The translations under genes and the position numbers were made by a program. Below are positions 1 through 5,521 of a stretch of DNA of 7,201 bases, piece by piece (position 1 is the stretch's first letter; each line of letters starts with the position of its first letter). The notes beneath the pieces are model-generated. The model was not told the DNA's origin. It made no database searches and worked only from the letters and a program-made list of their open reading frames with translations. The stretch comes from CAZJRQ01 sp964548535. Its GTDB lineage: Bacteria; Bacillota; Clostridia; Oscillospirales; Ruminococcaceae. Location of the stretch: NCBI GenBank assembly GCA_964548535.1, contig CAZJRQ010000059.1, positions 1 through 7,201 on the forward strand, read 5' to 3'.

Positions 1-30
1 GATAACCATATGTAACGTGGAATCAATAAG

Positions 31-36
31 TATAAT
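31..36 (+). promoter_or_regulatory. Possible -10 box for the first gene cluster
   Basis: A perfect TATAAT lies 52 bases before the chosen start of the first gene, which would give a leader of roughly 45 bases. The bases at the expected -35 position (about 7-13, reading ATATGT/CATATG) match TTGACA poorly, and there is no TGn extension, so this is only a candidate. The other -35-like hexamer, TTGACT at 51-56, has no usable -10 before the ribosome site. Confidence 0.3.
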
Positions 37-88
37 AAGTAAAAAGTGTTTTGACTATGGGAAGATGTACAGAATAGGAGGAGCCATA

Positions 89-811
89 ATGTACATTAAA
101 AATAGATATGTTTCATTAGTGTATAAAATAATCGCAATCCTGTTTTGTATAGCAGGACAAATTATGACCTTAGGTATACCGCAAGGCAGATTTGAGGCTG
201 GGCAATTTTTGTATTATACAAATCAAAGCAATATCTTGTGTATGATTTACTTAATCTGTGCCGCAGTTTTTGTGTCAAAGCAGATAAAAAAAGACGGAAA
301 ATATGGTCCAGCGACTTTTGCACCAAGCTTTAAAGGTGCGGTGATATTGGCAATAACAGTCACCCTCTTGATTTATTGGGGAATGCTCAGCGGAACGGAT
401 TTTTCTATGTATGACGGCGAAATAATTAACGGCATGACGTTTGAGTTCAAGTTTTGGCAAGCAACAAATAGAACAGTTCATCTAATTGTACCAGTGCTTA
501 CAGTTTTTGATTGGGTGCTGTTTGATCCCAACGGCGTTTTCAAAAAACGTGACCCCATTATTTGGACAAGTATTCCGCTGATTTATTATTGCTTTTCGTT
601 GATAGTAGCAAAAACAGGCTATACATTTTGGAGCGGCAGCCATTATCCGTATTTCTTTATAGATTCCGACAAATTAGGCTGGGCAAAAGTTGCTATGTAT
701 GTAGTGCTTTTAGGAGTAGGATTTATAATACTAGGTTATATTTATTGCGGAATAGATAAACTTCTCGGCAAAAAGTCTGAGAAGAAAAACGGTGTGTCAA
801 ACGGAAAATAA
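89..811 (+). CDS. Pr6Pr / FAR-17a-AIG1-like integral membrane protein
   Basis: A 240-residue membrane protein of unknown reaction. Six hydrophobic segments can be read at about residues 8-29, 43-63, 83-101, 130-146, 157-176 and 199-222, followed by a Lys-rich tail. The pattern YYTNQSN at the start of helix 2, the TNRTVHLIVP stretch with a His entering helix 4, DWVLFDP after it, and YPYFF before the last helix resemble the bacterial Pr6Pr family, related to FAR-17a/AIG1-like proteins. Some eukaryotic relatives of that group are lipid hydrolases, but no such activity can be assigned here. The start is the ATG at 89, because AGGAGG at 76-81 lies 7 bases before it; the frame stays open upstream to a GTG at 17 that has no ribosome site. 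It is followed after 38 bases by the HXXEE gene and probably shares its transcript. Family assignment is from memory of motifs, not a search. Confidence 0.75.
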   Translation: MYIKNRYVSLVYKIIAILFCIAGQIMTLGIPQGRFEAGQFLYYTNQSNILCMIYLICAAVFVSKQIKKDGKYGPATFAPSFKGAVILAITVTLLIYWGMLSGTDFSMYDGEIINGMTFEFKFWQATNRTVHLIVPVLTVFDWVLFDPNGVFKKRDPIIWTSIPLIYYCFSLIVAKTGYTFWSGSHYPYFFIDSDKLGWAKVAMYVVLLGVGFIILGYIYCGIDKLLGKKSEKKNGVSNGK

Positions 812-849
812 AGGCTGTTGAGATGTGCGGTTAACAAAGGTGGAATATG

Positions 850-1380
850 ATGGATAAATACTTGTGGCTTTTTCCTGTGCTATTCATTTTTCATGATTTT
901 GAAGAAATTATTGGTCTGGGAATTTGGTTCAAAAATAACAATAAAAAAATTAGTGAGAAATATCCGAAAATTTTTAGCGCAATAAGCAAAATGTACGCCG
1001 AATATAGTACAGAAGGCATGGCACTAGCGGTGTTTGAAGAATTTGTGCTATGCGTTTTAGTATGCCTGATAGCGACATTCAGCGGATTTTATTTGCTGTG
1101 GATAGGAGCTGTTATAGCATTTATTTTTCATATGATTATGCACATAGGACAATCTGTAATGCTTAAAAGTTATGTTCCGGCACTAGCGACAAGTATTATA
1201 GCGACTCCGGTTAGTATATATGTATTAGTTAACAGCCTGCAATTGTTTACTTATTCAGCAGGGCAAATAGTTCTTTGGAGCATAATTGGGTTGTTAATAA
1301 TAGCTGTAAACCTAAAATTCTCCCATTCACTAATGCACAAATTCACAAGGTGGATTAATAAGCGAATTAAGTACTTATGA
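850..1380 (+). CDS. HXXEE-domain integral membrane protein
   Basis: A 176-residue protein whose first helix carries the family's defining motif, His15-Asp-Phe-Glu18-Glu19, within FIFHDFEEIIG. A second acidic pair (Glu63-Glu64) and two further His residues (His94, His98, in FHMIMH) line later hydrophobic segments at about 60-80, 82-103, 112-130 and 138-156. His and Glu inside helices suggest a membrane-embedded metal or active site, but the family has no established function that I know of; that reading is inference. Two ATGs occur in tandem at 847 and 850. AAAGGTGG at 836-843 gives 6 bases of spacing to the second and only 3 to the first, so 850 is preferred. The C-terminus is basic and hydrophilic. 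The stop is 9 bases from the putative TTG start of the broken DUF4279-like gene, so the three genes look like one operon. Confidence 0.8.
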   Translation: MDKYLWLFPVLFIFHDFEEIIGLGIWFKNNNKKISEKYPKIFSAISKMYAEYSTEGMALAVFEEFVLCVLVCLIATFSGFYLLWIGAVIAFIFHMIMHIGQSVMLKSYVPALATSIIATPVSIYVLVNSLQLFTYSAGQIVLWSIIGLLIIAVNLKFSHSLMHKFTRWINKRIKYL

Positions 1381-1389
1381 GGCGGTAAT

Positions 1390-1809
1390 TTGAAAGAATA
1401 TAATCATAATAGTTGTTATACTTATTTTAAAATTACAGGAATATTTAATCCAGATGATATAACTAAAATAATCGGCTTATAGCCCGAAAAGCAGTGGAGT
1501 ATCGGCGATTTGCGCAAAAATGGTACAAAATATGATTTTGCATTATGGGAATATGGAAGATGCGATAATTATGATGTTTTGGTGGGAAATCAAATGATGA
1601 AAGCTATTGAGGACTTGTTGTGCAAGGTTGAAGAATTAAAGATGATAAAACAGAAGTATGATTCTTGTTTTACGTTGCAAATCGTACCGTCAATATATGT
1701 GGGTGGGATTAATCTAAATCTTTCCCCTACTAGTGATGTTATTAAATTTTGTTACGAAACCGATACTAAAATTGATATAGATTTATATGTTTATGATTCA
1801 AATTATTAA
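1390..1809 (+). pseudogene. DUF4279-like gene interrupted by an in-frame TAG
   Basis: From a TTG at 1390 the frame reads 30 sense codons, a TAG at 1480-1482, then 108 more codons to the TAA at 1807-1809. Both halves are one frame and one apparent protein of about 139 residues: the N-terminal part YFKITGIFNPDDITKIIGL runs across the stop into PEKQWSIGDLRKNGTKYDFA. The order (beta strand, DxxxIT..LGL, P-x-x-x-W-x-x-G-D, aromatic strand, amphipathic helix around KAIEDLLCKVEELK, then strands) is what I recall of DUF4279. GAGGCGG at 1379-1385 gives a usable ribosome site only 4 bases from the TTG. The downstream half could start weakly at TTG 1510, but without a ribosome site and without the first strand. 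A nonsense mutation is the simplest reading; a sequencing error or stop readthrough is possible. Function unknown. Confidence 0.65.
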
Positions 1810-1840
1810 ATATATAAATTGGATAATATAGCAAAATTGT

Positions 1841-1862
1841 AATTGTTCCACGTGGAACAATT
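1841..1862. promoter_or_regulatory. parS: parS-like ParB (Spo0J) binding site
   Basis: The 22 bases are a perfect palindrome centred between 1851 and 1852. Its inner 16 bases, TGTTCCACGTGGAACA (1844-1859), differ from the classical parS TGTTTCACGTGAAACA only by the symmetric T/C and A/G pair, a variant known in many bacteria. ParB/Spo0J loads on such sites, spreads, and recruits SMC to organise and segregate the origin region. Location between the DUF4279-like gene and aspS, 34 bases before the aspS ATG, means it may overlap the aspS promoter. It lacks a U-run, so it is a poor terminator. The peptide MFHVEQ that arises when the aspS frame is extended upstream is just this site translated, a known artefact around parS. 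Binding is inferred from sequence only. Confidence 0.85.
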
Positions 1863-1896
1863 GTTCTTATATAAATATTTGAAAGAAGGAAAAAAT

Positions 1897-3678
1897 ATGA
1901 AACTAGATACTATGCAAGGATTAAGAAGAACTCATTATTGCGGGGAAGTTCCTAACGATGAACAGGAAGTTGTTGTTTGCGGATTTGTCGACAGAGTTCG
2001 TGATATGGGAAATTTGATTTTTATCAATCTTCGTGACCGCACTGGAATCGTTCAGCTGGCTTTTAATGACAGTACTGACCGTGAGGTTTTCACTAAGGCT
2101 CAGGCTGTTCACAGTGAGTATGTTTTAATGGCTAAGGGAAAGGTTCAGGCACGTGAAAGTGTTAATAAAAAGCTTAAAACTGGTGCTGTTGAAATTATGG
2201 TTGCTGATTTGAGAATTCTTTCAAAGGCTGATACTACGCCTTTTGAGGTTACTAATTCTGATAAGGTTAACGAGGAATTAAAGCTTAAATATCGCTATCT
2301 TGATTTGCGTAATCCTAAACTTCAAAAAAATATGATTATGCGTCACGAAATTGCTAAGGCTACTCGTGAGTATTTTTATGACAATAATTTCCTTGAAATT
2401 GAAACTCCTATGATGATGAAATCTACTCCTGAGGGTGCTAGAGATTATATTATTCCGTCAAGAGTTCATGCTGGCAAGTTCTATGCTTTACCGCAATCTC
2501 CGCAAATTTACAAGCAGTTGCTTATGATTTCTGGATATGACAGATATATTCAGCTTGCTAGATGCTTTAGAGATGAGGATTTGCGTGCTGACAGACAGCC
2601 TGAATTTACACAGGTTGACCTTGAGATGTCATTCGTTGATGTTGATGATATTTTGGAAATGGGTGAGGGTTATGTTCAGCATCTTTTCAAGAAAGTGCTT
2701 GGTGTTGAGATCACTTTGCCTATCCCTAGATTGACTTTTGCTGACGCTATGAACAGATACGGTTCTGACAAGCCTGACACTCGTTTTGGCTTTGAAATTC
2801 AGGACATTTCTGAAACTGTTAAGGACTTGGATTTTGTTGTGTTCAAGACTGCTCTTGAGGACGGCGGTTCGGTTAGAGCTATCAACGTTAAGGGCGGAGC
2901 GGCTACTTATACTCGTAAGGAAATTGACAAGCTTGTTGAGCACGCAAAGGGAATTGGTGCTAAGGGACTTGCTTATATTCGCTGGGCTGATGAGCCAAAC
3001 TGCTCTTTCAAGAAGTTTTTGGGTGAGGGTGATTTGGAGAATATCTGCTCTACTGTTGGTGCTGAAAAGGGCGATTTGGTGCTTATTTGTGCTGACAAGG
3101 ACAAGGTTGTTTTGTCAACTTTGGGAGCGTTAAGACTTATAGCTGCAAAGCGTCTTGACATTATTCCTGAGACTTACAATTTTGTATGGATTACAGAGAT
3201 GCCATTCTTTGAGCATGATGAGGAAACTGGTAAATGGCTTGCTATGCACCACCCATTCACAATGCCTATGGAGGAATGTTTGGAGTATATTGACAGCGAC
3301 CCTGGCAATGTTCGTGCTAAGGCGTTTGACCTTGTTTTGAACGGTACAGAGTTATCATCTGGTTCGATGAGAATTACTGATTTTGAATTACAGCAGAAGA
3401 TGTTTGAATCACTTGGACTTTCTGACGAAGAGATTCAGGCTAAGTTTGGGTTCTTGGTTGACGCTTACCGCTATGCTGCACCACCACATGGAGGAATGGG
3501 AATTGGTCTTGACAGAATTTCAATGATTATGTGCGGAGCGGACAGCTTGCGTGATGTTACTGCGTTCCCTAAGGTTCAGAATGCGAGTGAGCTTATGAGT
3601 GCTTGTCCTGCTGAGGTTGATGAGAGTCAGTTGGAAGAATTGCATATTAAGACAGTTGTGGAACAAAAAGAGAATTAA
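1897..3678 (+). CDS. aspS: Aspartyl-tRNA synthetase, bacterial type
   Basis: A cytoplasmic class II synthetase of 593 residues, the normal bacterial length, which charges tRNA-Asp with aspartate using ATP. Domains in order: OB-fold anticodon-binding domain (about 1-110; LIFINLRDRTGIVQ), catalytic core with motif 1 (about 157-173, ending EIETPMM), motif 2 (CFRDEDLRADRQPEFTQVD, 223-241), the bacterial GAD insertion (about 290-420), HPFTMP (452-457), and motif 3 (GGMGIGLDRI, 532-541). All look intact. The position often occupied by His in non-discriminating enzymes, in the RRDxG loop of the OB-fold, is Met37 here, so Asp-tRNA specificity is plausible but not proven. The ATG at 1897 is chosen because AGAAGGA (1884-1890) is 6 bases upstream and KLDTMQGLRRTHYCGE is the usual N-terminus; an upstream TTG at 1843 would translate the parS site. 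Unlike many Firmicutes, hisS is not directly upstream, and no T-box leader fits. It ends in an intrinsic terminator. Confidence 0.97.
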   Translation: MKLDTMQGLRRTHYCGEVPNDEQEVVVCGFVDRVRDMGNLIFINLRDRTGIVQLAFNDSTDREVFTKAQAVHSEYVLMAKGKVQARESVNKKLKTGAVEIMVADLRILSKADTTPFEVTNSDKVNEELKLKYRYLDLRNPKLQKNMIMRHEIAKATREYFYDNNFLEIETPMMMKSTPEGARDYIIPSRVHAGKFYALPQSPQIYKQLLMISGYDRYIQLARCFRDEDLRADRQPEFTQVDLEMSFVDVDDILEMGEGYVQHLFKKVLGVEITLPIPRLTFADAMNRYGSDKPDTRFGFEIQDISETVKDLDFVVFKTALEDGGSVRAINVKGGAATYTRKEIDKLVEHAKGIGAKGLAYIRWADEPNCSFKKFLGEGDLENICSTVGAEKGDLVLICADKDKVVLSTLGALRLIAAKRLDIIPETYNFVWITEMPFFEHDEETGKWLAMHHPFTMPMEECLEYIDSDPGNVRAKAFDLVLNGTELSSGSMRITDFELQQKMFESLGLSDEEIQAKFGFLVDAYRYAAPPHGGMGIGLDRISMIMCGADSLRDVTAFPKVQNASELMSACPAEVDESQLEELHIKTVVEQKEN

Positions 3679-3714
3679 AAGTTTGACAAGCCTTGCTTGC
3701 AAGTTTTTGTTTTT
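3677..3714 (+). terminator. Intrinsic terminator of aspS
   Basis: The left arm 3677-3691 pairs with 3695-3708: inner stem CAAGC/GCTTG with loop CTT, one bulged A at 3686, then GTTTG pairing with CAAGT (two G-U pairs), extended by A-T pairs. The U-rich tail runs TTTTTGTTTTT at 3704-3714. The base of the stem overlaps the aspS stop codon, which separates aspS from the small ORFs downstream. Confidence 0.75.
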
Positions 3715-3719
3715 CTAAA

Positions 3720-3760
3720 GCTTACGAGGGAAATTTCTTGCTCGACAAGCCTGTGTTTTT
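3720..3760 (+). terminator. Weak second hairpin with U-tail after aspS
   Basis: GCTT (3720-3723) and CGAG (3725-3728) can pair with CTCG (3741-3744) and AAGC (3747-3750) around a small A/AC internal mismatch, with a 12-base loop. CTGTG then precedes TTTTT at 3756-3760. The stem is short and imperfect and the tail is not immediate, so it may be a backup terminator or chance. Its strands do not resemble those of the strong terminator just upstream apart from a shared ACAAGCCT. Confidence 0.3.
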
Positions 3761-3790
3761 AGCGGTTATATAAAAAGAGGATATTTAAAA

Positions 3791-3865
3791 ATGAATAAAA
3801 AAATAGCCTATACTGGCATTGCAACTGTCATATTATTTGTTTATTTATGGTTAAAAACAAGGTGA
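3791..3865 (+). CDS. Possible 24-residue single-helix membrane peptide
   Basis: The ORF starts at ATG 3791 with AGAGGA (3776-3781) 9 bases upstream and encodes 24 residues: a positive N-terminus (MNKK), a hydrophobic stretch from about residue 5 to 21 (IAYTGIATVILFVYLWL), and a positive end (KTR). That is the layout of a small one-pass membrane peptide. It may equally be the start of a longer gene that has decayed, since the next ORF overlaps it in another frame and the surroundings hold several broken genes. I do not recognise a family. Confidence 0.35.
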   Translation: MNKKIAYTGIATVILFVYLWLKTR

Positions 3866-3966
3866 GGTTTAGTATAGAAACCATTAAATGTAAGCAATAT
3901 GATAATGAAGTGCATTATGAATTAAATGCGAATTGTATTATCTTTTGTCCTGTATGTTTGATTTAA
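3847..3966 (+). CDS. Possible 39-residue Cys-containing peptide or gene remnant
   Basis: In the frame one base back from the preceding ORF, an ATG at 3847 opens 39 codons that overlap the last 19 bases of that ORF and end at TAA 3964-3966. The peptide holds four Cys, at residues 15, 30, 34 and 37 (FCPVC near the end), a spacing loosely like a zinc-binding knuckle. There is no ribosome site, so translation would need coupling to the upstream ORF or a former frameshift joining the two. It may be a fragment of a lost gene. No family recognised. Confidence 0.25.
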   Translation: MVKNKVRFSIETIKCKQYDNEVHYELNANCIIFCPVCLI

Positions 3967-3985
3967 TGATTAAGAGTTTTACAAT
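3958..3985 (+). promoter_or_regulatory. Candidate sigma-A promoter for the frameshifted membrane gene
   Basis: TTGATT (3958-3963) and TACAAT (3980-3985) are separated by 16 bases, each with one or two differences from the consensus. Transcription would begin near 3992, only a few bases before the ribosome site GGAG at 3997-4000, so the leader would be very short. The first hexamer overlaps the end of the 39-codon ORF. Weak support. Confidence 0.3.
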
Positions 3986-4008
3986 ATTAATGTTGTGGAG
4001 TGGTAGCT

Positions 4009-4795
4009 ATGAAAAAAATTCATAATCCAATGACCAAAATAATGATAGTTATTTTACTAATTTATCTGGTTTCAGCAATTGTTATTGTAAATAAGCTTGA
4101 CATTTCTTTTCCGGTTTACTATGTTGTGATTCCAATATTTGTTATAATGTTGCTTTTAACAATATGGGGTGAGCGTAAATTTAGAAAAGAAGATGATGAG
4201 TTTAGCAAAAAAATTGGTCAAGAATATAATGCGGCACAAGATTTTAGCAATATGCTTGGAAAAGGGCCTAACAAGGTCATAATTCTTACAGCAGTAATAA
4301 CTATTGCAGTTATTGGCGGTTTGGTTGCTTTATGTATGTATAGCACGTTTATCGGCGTTTTGACGGTTGTGCTTTTATTAGCATTTTTATTATTTTTCGC
4401 TATTTATAAATCTAATAAAAATGCTACAGTTGAGAAATATATTTCGTCAAAAAATGAAACCGTCAGAGATATGCTTGAAGAAATACATAATCAAATTTTA
4501 ACGGCAGTGCCCAATGCTGTTGCTGTTATAGATGATATCAGGGTTTGTCCAACATACTTATACGCAAAGGATTTTCGTTTATAAGTTGATTTGTGTGCAG
4601 GCGATTGCTGGTGGTAAAAGTATATGTATTTATCCGTACAATGAAAATGTATTTAAAGCGTTTGAAGACAGATTAAAGGGTTACAAAAATAATAGCTATA
4701 ATGAAATTTTTATTCCTGTTAATAGTCCGTTGGATTGTGATTTGATAAAAGATATCGTTTTATTTAATGTGCGACAGATAATGAGCAGTTGTTAA
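4009..4795 (+). pseudogene. Frameshifted four-helix membrane protein of unknown function
   Basis: From ATG 4009 (GGAG at 3997-4000, 8 bases upstream) the frame encodes 191 residues and stops at TAA 4582-4584. Hydrophobic helices lie at about residues 10-28, 35-53, 88-110 and 113-133, followed by a soluble domain (EKYISSKNETVRDMLEEIHNQ). That domain does not end naturally: the neighbouring frame, open from 4532 to the TAA at 4793-4795, continues with AIAGGKSICIYPYNENVF and later IPVNSPLDCDLIKDIVL, a well-formed globular tail. Removing one T from the run at 4578-4580 joins the two as ...KDFRYKLICVQAIAGGKS, for about 261 residues. A further frame change near 4770 would let the end read ATDNEQLLKSFC up to a TAG at 4807-4809, so there may be a second lesion. 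I do not recognise the family. Sequencing error is an alternative for the first shift. Confidence 0.6.
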
Positions 4796-4818
4796 AATCT
4801 TTTTGCTAGGAAGGTATT

Positions 4819-4875
4819 ATGGCGAAAATTCTAATTTTGTATTTTTCAGGTGTGGGTGTAACTAAAAAGTTTTGA
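4819..4875 (+). pseudogene. N-terminal stub of a flavodoxin-like (EFR1-type) gene
   Basis: AGGAAGG (4808-4814) precedes an ATG at 4819 and an 18-codon ORF, MAKILILYFSGVGVTKKF, that stops at TGA 4873-4875. A first beta strand followed by YFSGxGxTKK is the phosphate-binding start of flavodoxin folds, as in the EFR1-type flavodoxin-ferredoxin proteins of Clostridia, where this loop binds the FMN phosphate. The rest of the fold (normally well over 100 more residues) is absent: the following 54 bases up to the next gene are AT-rich and carry nothing like it. The stub is therefore read as a deletion remnant. The match is short, but start signal, strand and loop agree. Confidence 0.55.
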
Positions 4876-4929
4876 AATTTAAATAGGTTTAGATTTATTG
4901 TTTAATAATAATTTTTGGAGGTGTTTATT

Positions 4930-5307
4930 TTGGCTATCAGAGAATCTGGGGAGGATTATCTTGAGACGATTTTGATTTTGCATGAAAAAACTGGATATGT
5001 ACGTTCAATTGATATTGCACAAAAGCTTGGATACTCAAAGCCTAGCGTAAGTCGTGCAGTCGGTATTTTGAAGTCTGGCGGTTTTATTGAAGTTAAAACT
5101 GACGGTCAGATTATTCTTACTGATATTGGACTTCAAAAGGCTAGAGAAATTTATGACAGACATTTGCTGATTACTAAATTTCTTCATGACGTTTTGGGTG
5201 TTAGTGATGACAATACTGAAGAAGATGCTTGCAAAATTGAACACGTTATCAGTCATGAAACTTATGAAAAATTAAATTCTTTCGTTGAAGAATATTCAAA
5301 AAAATAG
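4930..5307 (+). CDS. DtxR/MntR-family metal-dependent transcriptional regulator
   Basis: A 125-residue cytoplasmic regulator, likely a dimer that binds DNA when loaded with Mn(II) or Fe(II). Residues 1-65 form the winged helix (recognition region YSKPSVSRAVGILKSGGFI) and 66-125 the dimer domain; the SH3-like third domain of DtxR is missing, as in MntR. Putative metal ligands are Asp9 and Glu12 (EDYLE), His78 (DRHLL), Cys101, Glu104 and His105 (DACKIEH). Asp9/Glu12 match Bacillus MntR, while Cys101 sits where MntR has Glu and DtxR has its Cys, so the metal preference cannot be called; mntR or ideR naming would be a guess. The start is TTG 4930, set by GGAGGTG at 4917-4923, 8 bases upstream of the TTG when measured from GGAGG; the longer frame from 4915 would translate that site. 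No metal transporter is adjacent, so its targets lie elsewhere. A dedicated terminator follows. Confidence 0.92.
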   Translation: MAIRESGEDYLETILILHEKTGYVRSIDIAQKLGYSKPSVSRAVGILKSGGFIEVKTDGQIILTDIGLQKAREIYDRHLLITKFLHDVLGVSDDNTEEDACKIEHVISHETYEKLNSFVEEYSKK

Positions 5308-5321
5308 TGATTAAAATAATA

Positions 5322-5375
5322 AAACGGGCAGATTTTCGAGTTTCATTTTCGAGGGCTGCTCTGTTTGTTTTTATT
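5322..5375 (+). terminator. Intrinsic terminator of the metalloregulator gene
   Basis: GGGCAG (5326-5331) pairs with CTGCTC (5356-5361, one G-U); after a bulged A the stem continues TTTTCGA (5333-5339) with TCGAGGG (5349-5355, three G-U), closing a 9-base loop. The outer AAAC/GTTT pairs lead into TTTGTTTTTATT. The stem arms contain a 9-base direct repeat, ATTTTCGAG, at 5332-5340 and 5345-5353, made possible by the self-complementary TCGA. It separates the regulator from guaB. Confidence 0.85.
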
Positions 5376-5434
5376 CGGGATTTGTTAAATAATCACATAA
5401 ATAAAAAAGTTCATTTTTTGTTTATTCGCTTAGG

Positions 5435-5463
5435 TTGACTTTTTGGTCGAAATAGTGTATATT
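5435..5463 (+). promoter_or_regulatory. Strong sigma-A promoter of guaB
   Basis: TTGACT (5435-5440) and TATATT (5458-5463) are spaced by exactly 17 bases. The 35 bases before the -35 box are rich in A and T runs (AAATAAAAAAG, TTTTTTG), which could act as an UP element. Transcription would begin near 5470, giving a leader of about 50 bases, with AGGGAGG at 5508-5514 as ribosome site. That leader is too short for a purine riboswitch, so control is probably at initiation. Confidence 0.8.
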
Positions 5464-5521
5464 ATTAAGAATAATATAAGATGATAGATGTGGGTTCGTA
5501 TTTTATCAGGGAGGTTATAAA

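Noticed and set aside
1..15. End of an upstream gene reading Asp-Asn-His-Met-stop (TAA at 13-15)
   Set aside because: Four codons are too few to support a coding claim, although a preceding gene could end there.
1843..1896. Upstream extension of aspS from a TTG at 1843, beginning MFHVEQ
   Set aside because: These residues are the parS palindrome translated; the ATG at 1897 has a well-placed ribosome site and gives the normal AspRS N-terminus.
1810..1896. T-box leader controlling aspS
   Set aside because: The whole interval is under 90 bases and has neither a T-box consensus nor a terminator/antiterminator pair.
2145..2160. A second CACGTG (2150-2155) followed by AAAG, resembling half of a parS
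   Set aside because: The left half does not match (TCAGG before CACGTG) and the right half diverges after AAA; it lies inside conserved aspS codons.
4532..4795. Separate 87-residue gene starting at ATG 4532
   Set aside because: No ribosome site, and its first codons overlap the membrane gene out of frame; the later residues read as the continuation of that gene after a frameshift.
5464..5521. Purine riboswitch in the guaB leader
   Set aside because: Only about 50 bases lie between the likely transcription start and the ATG, and no three-way junction or terminator stem is visible.
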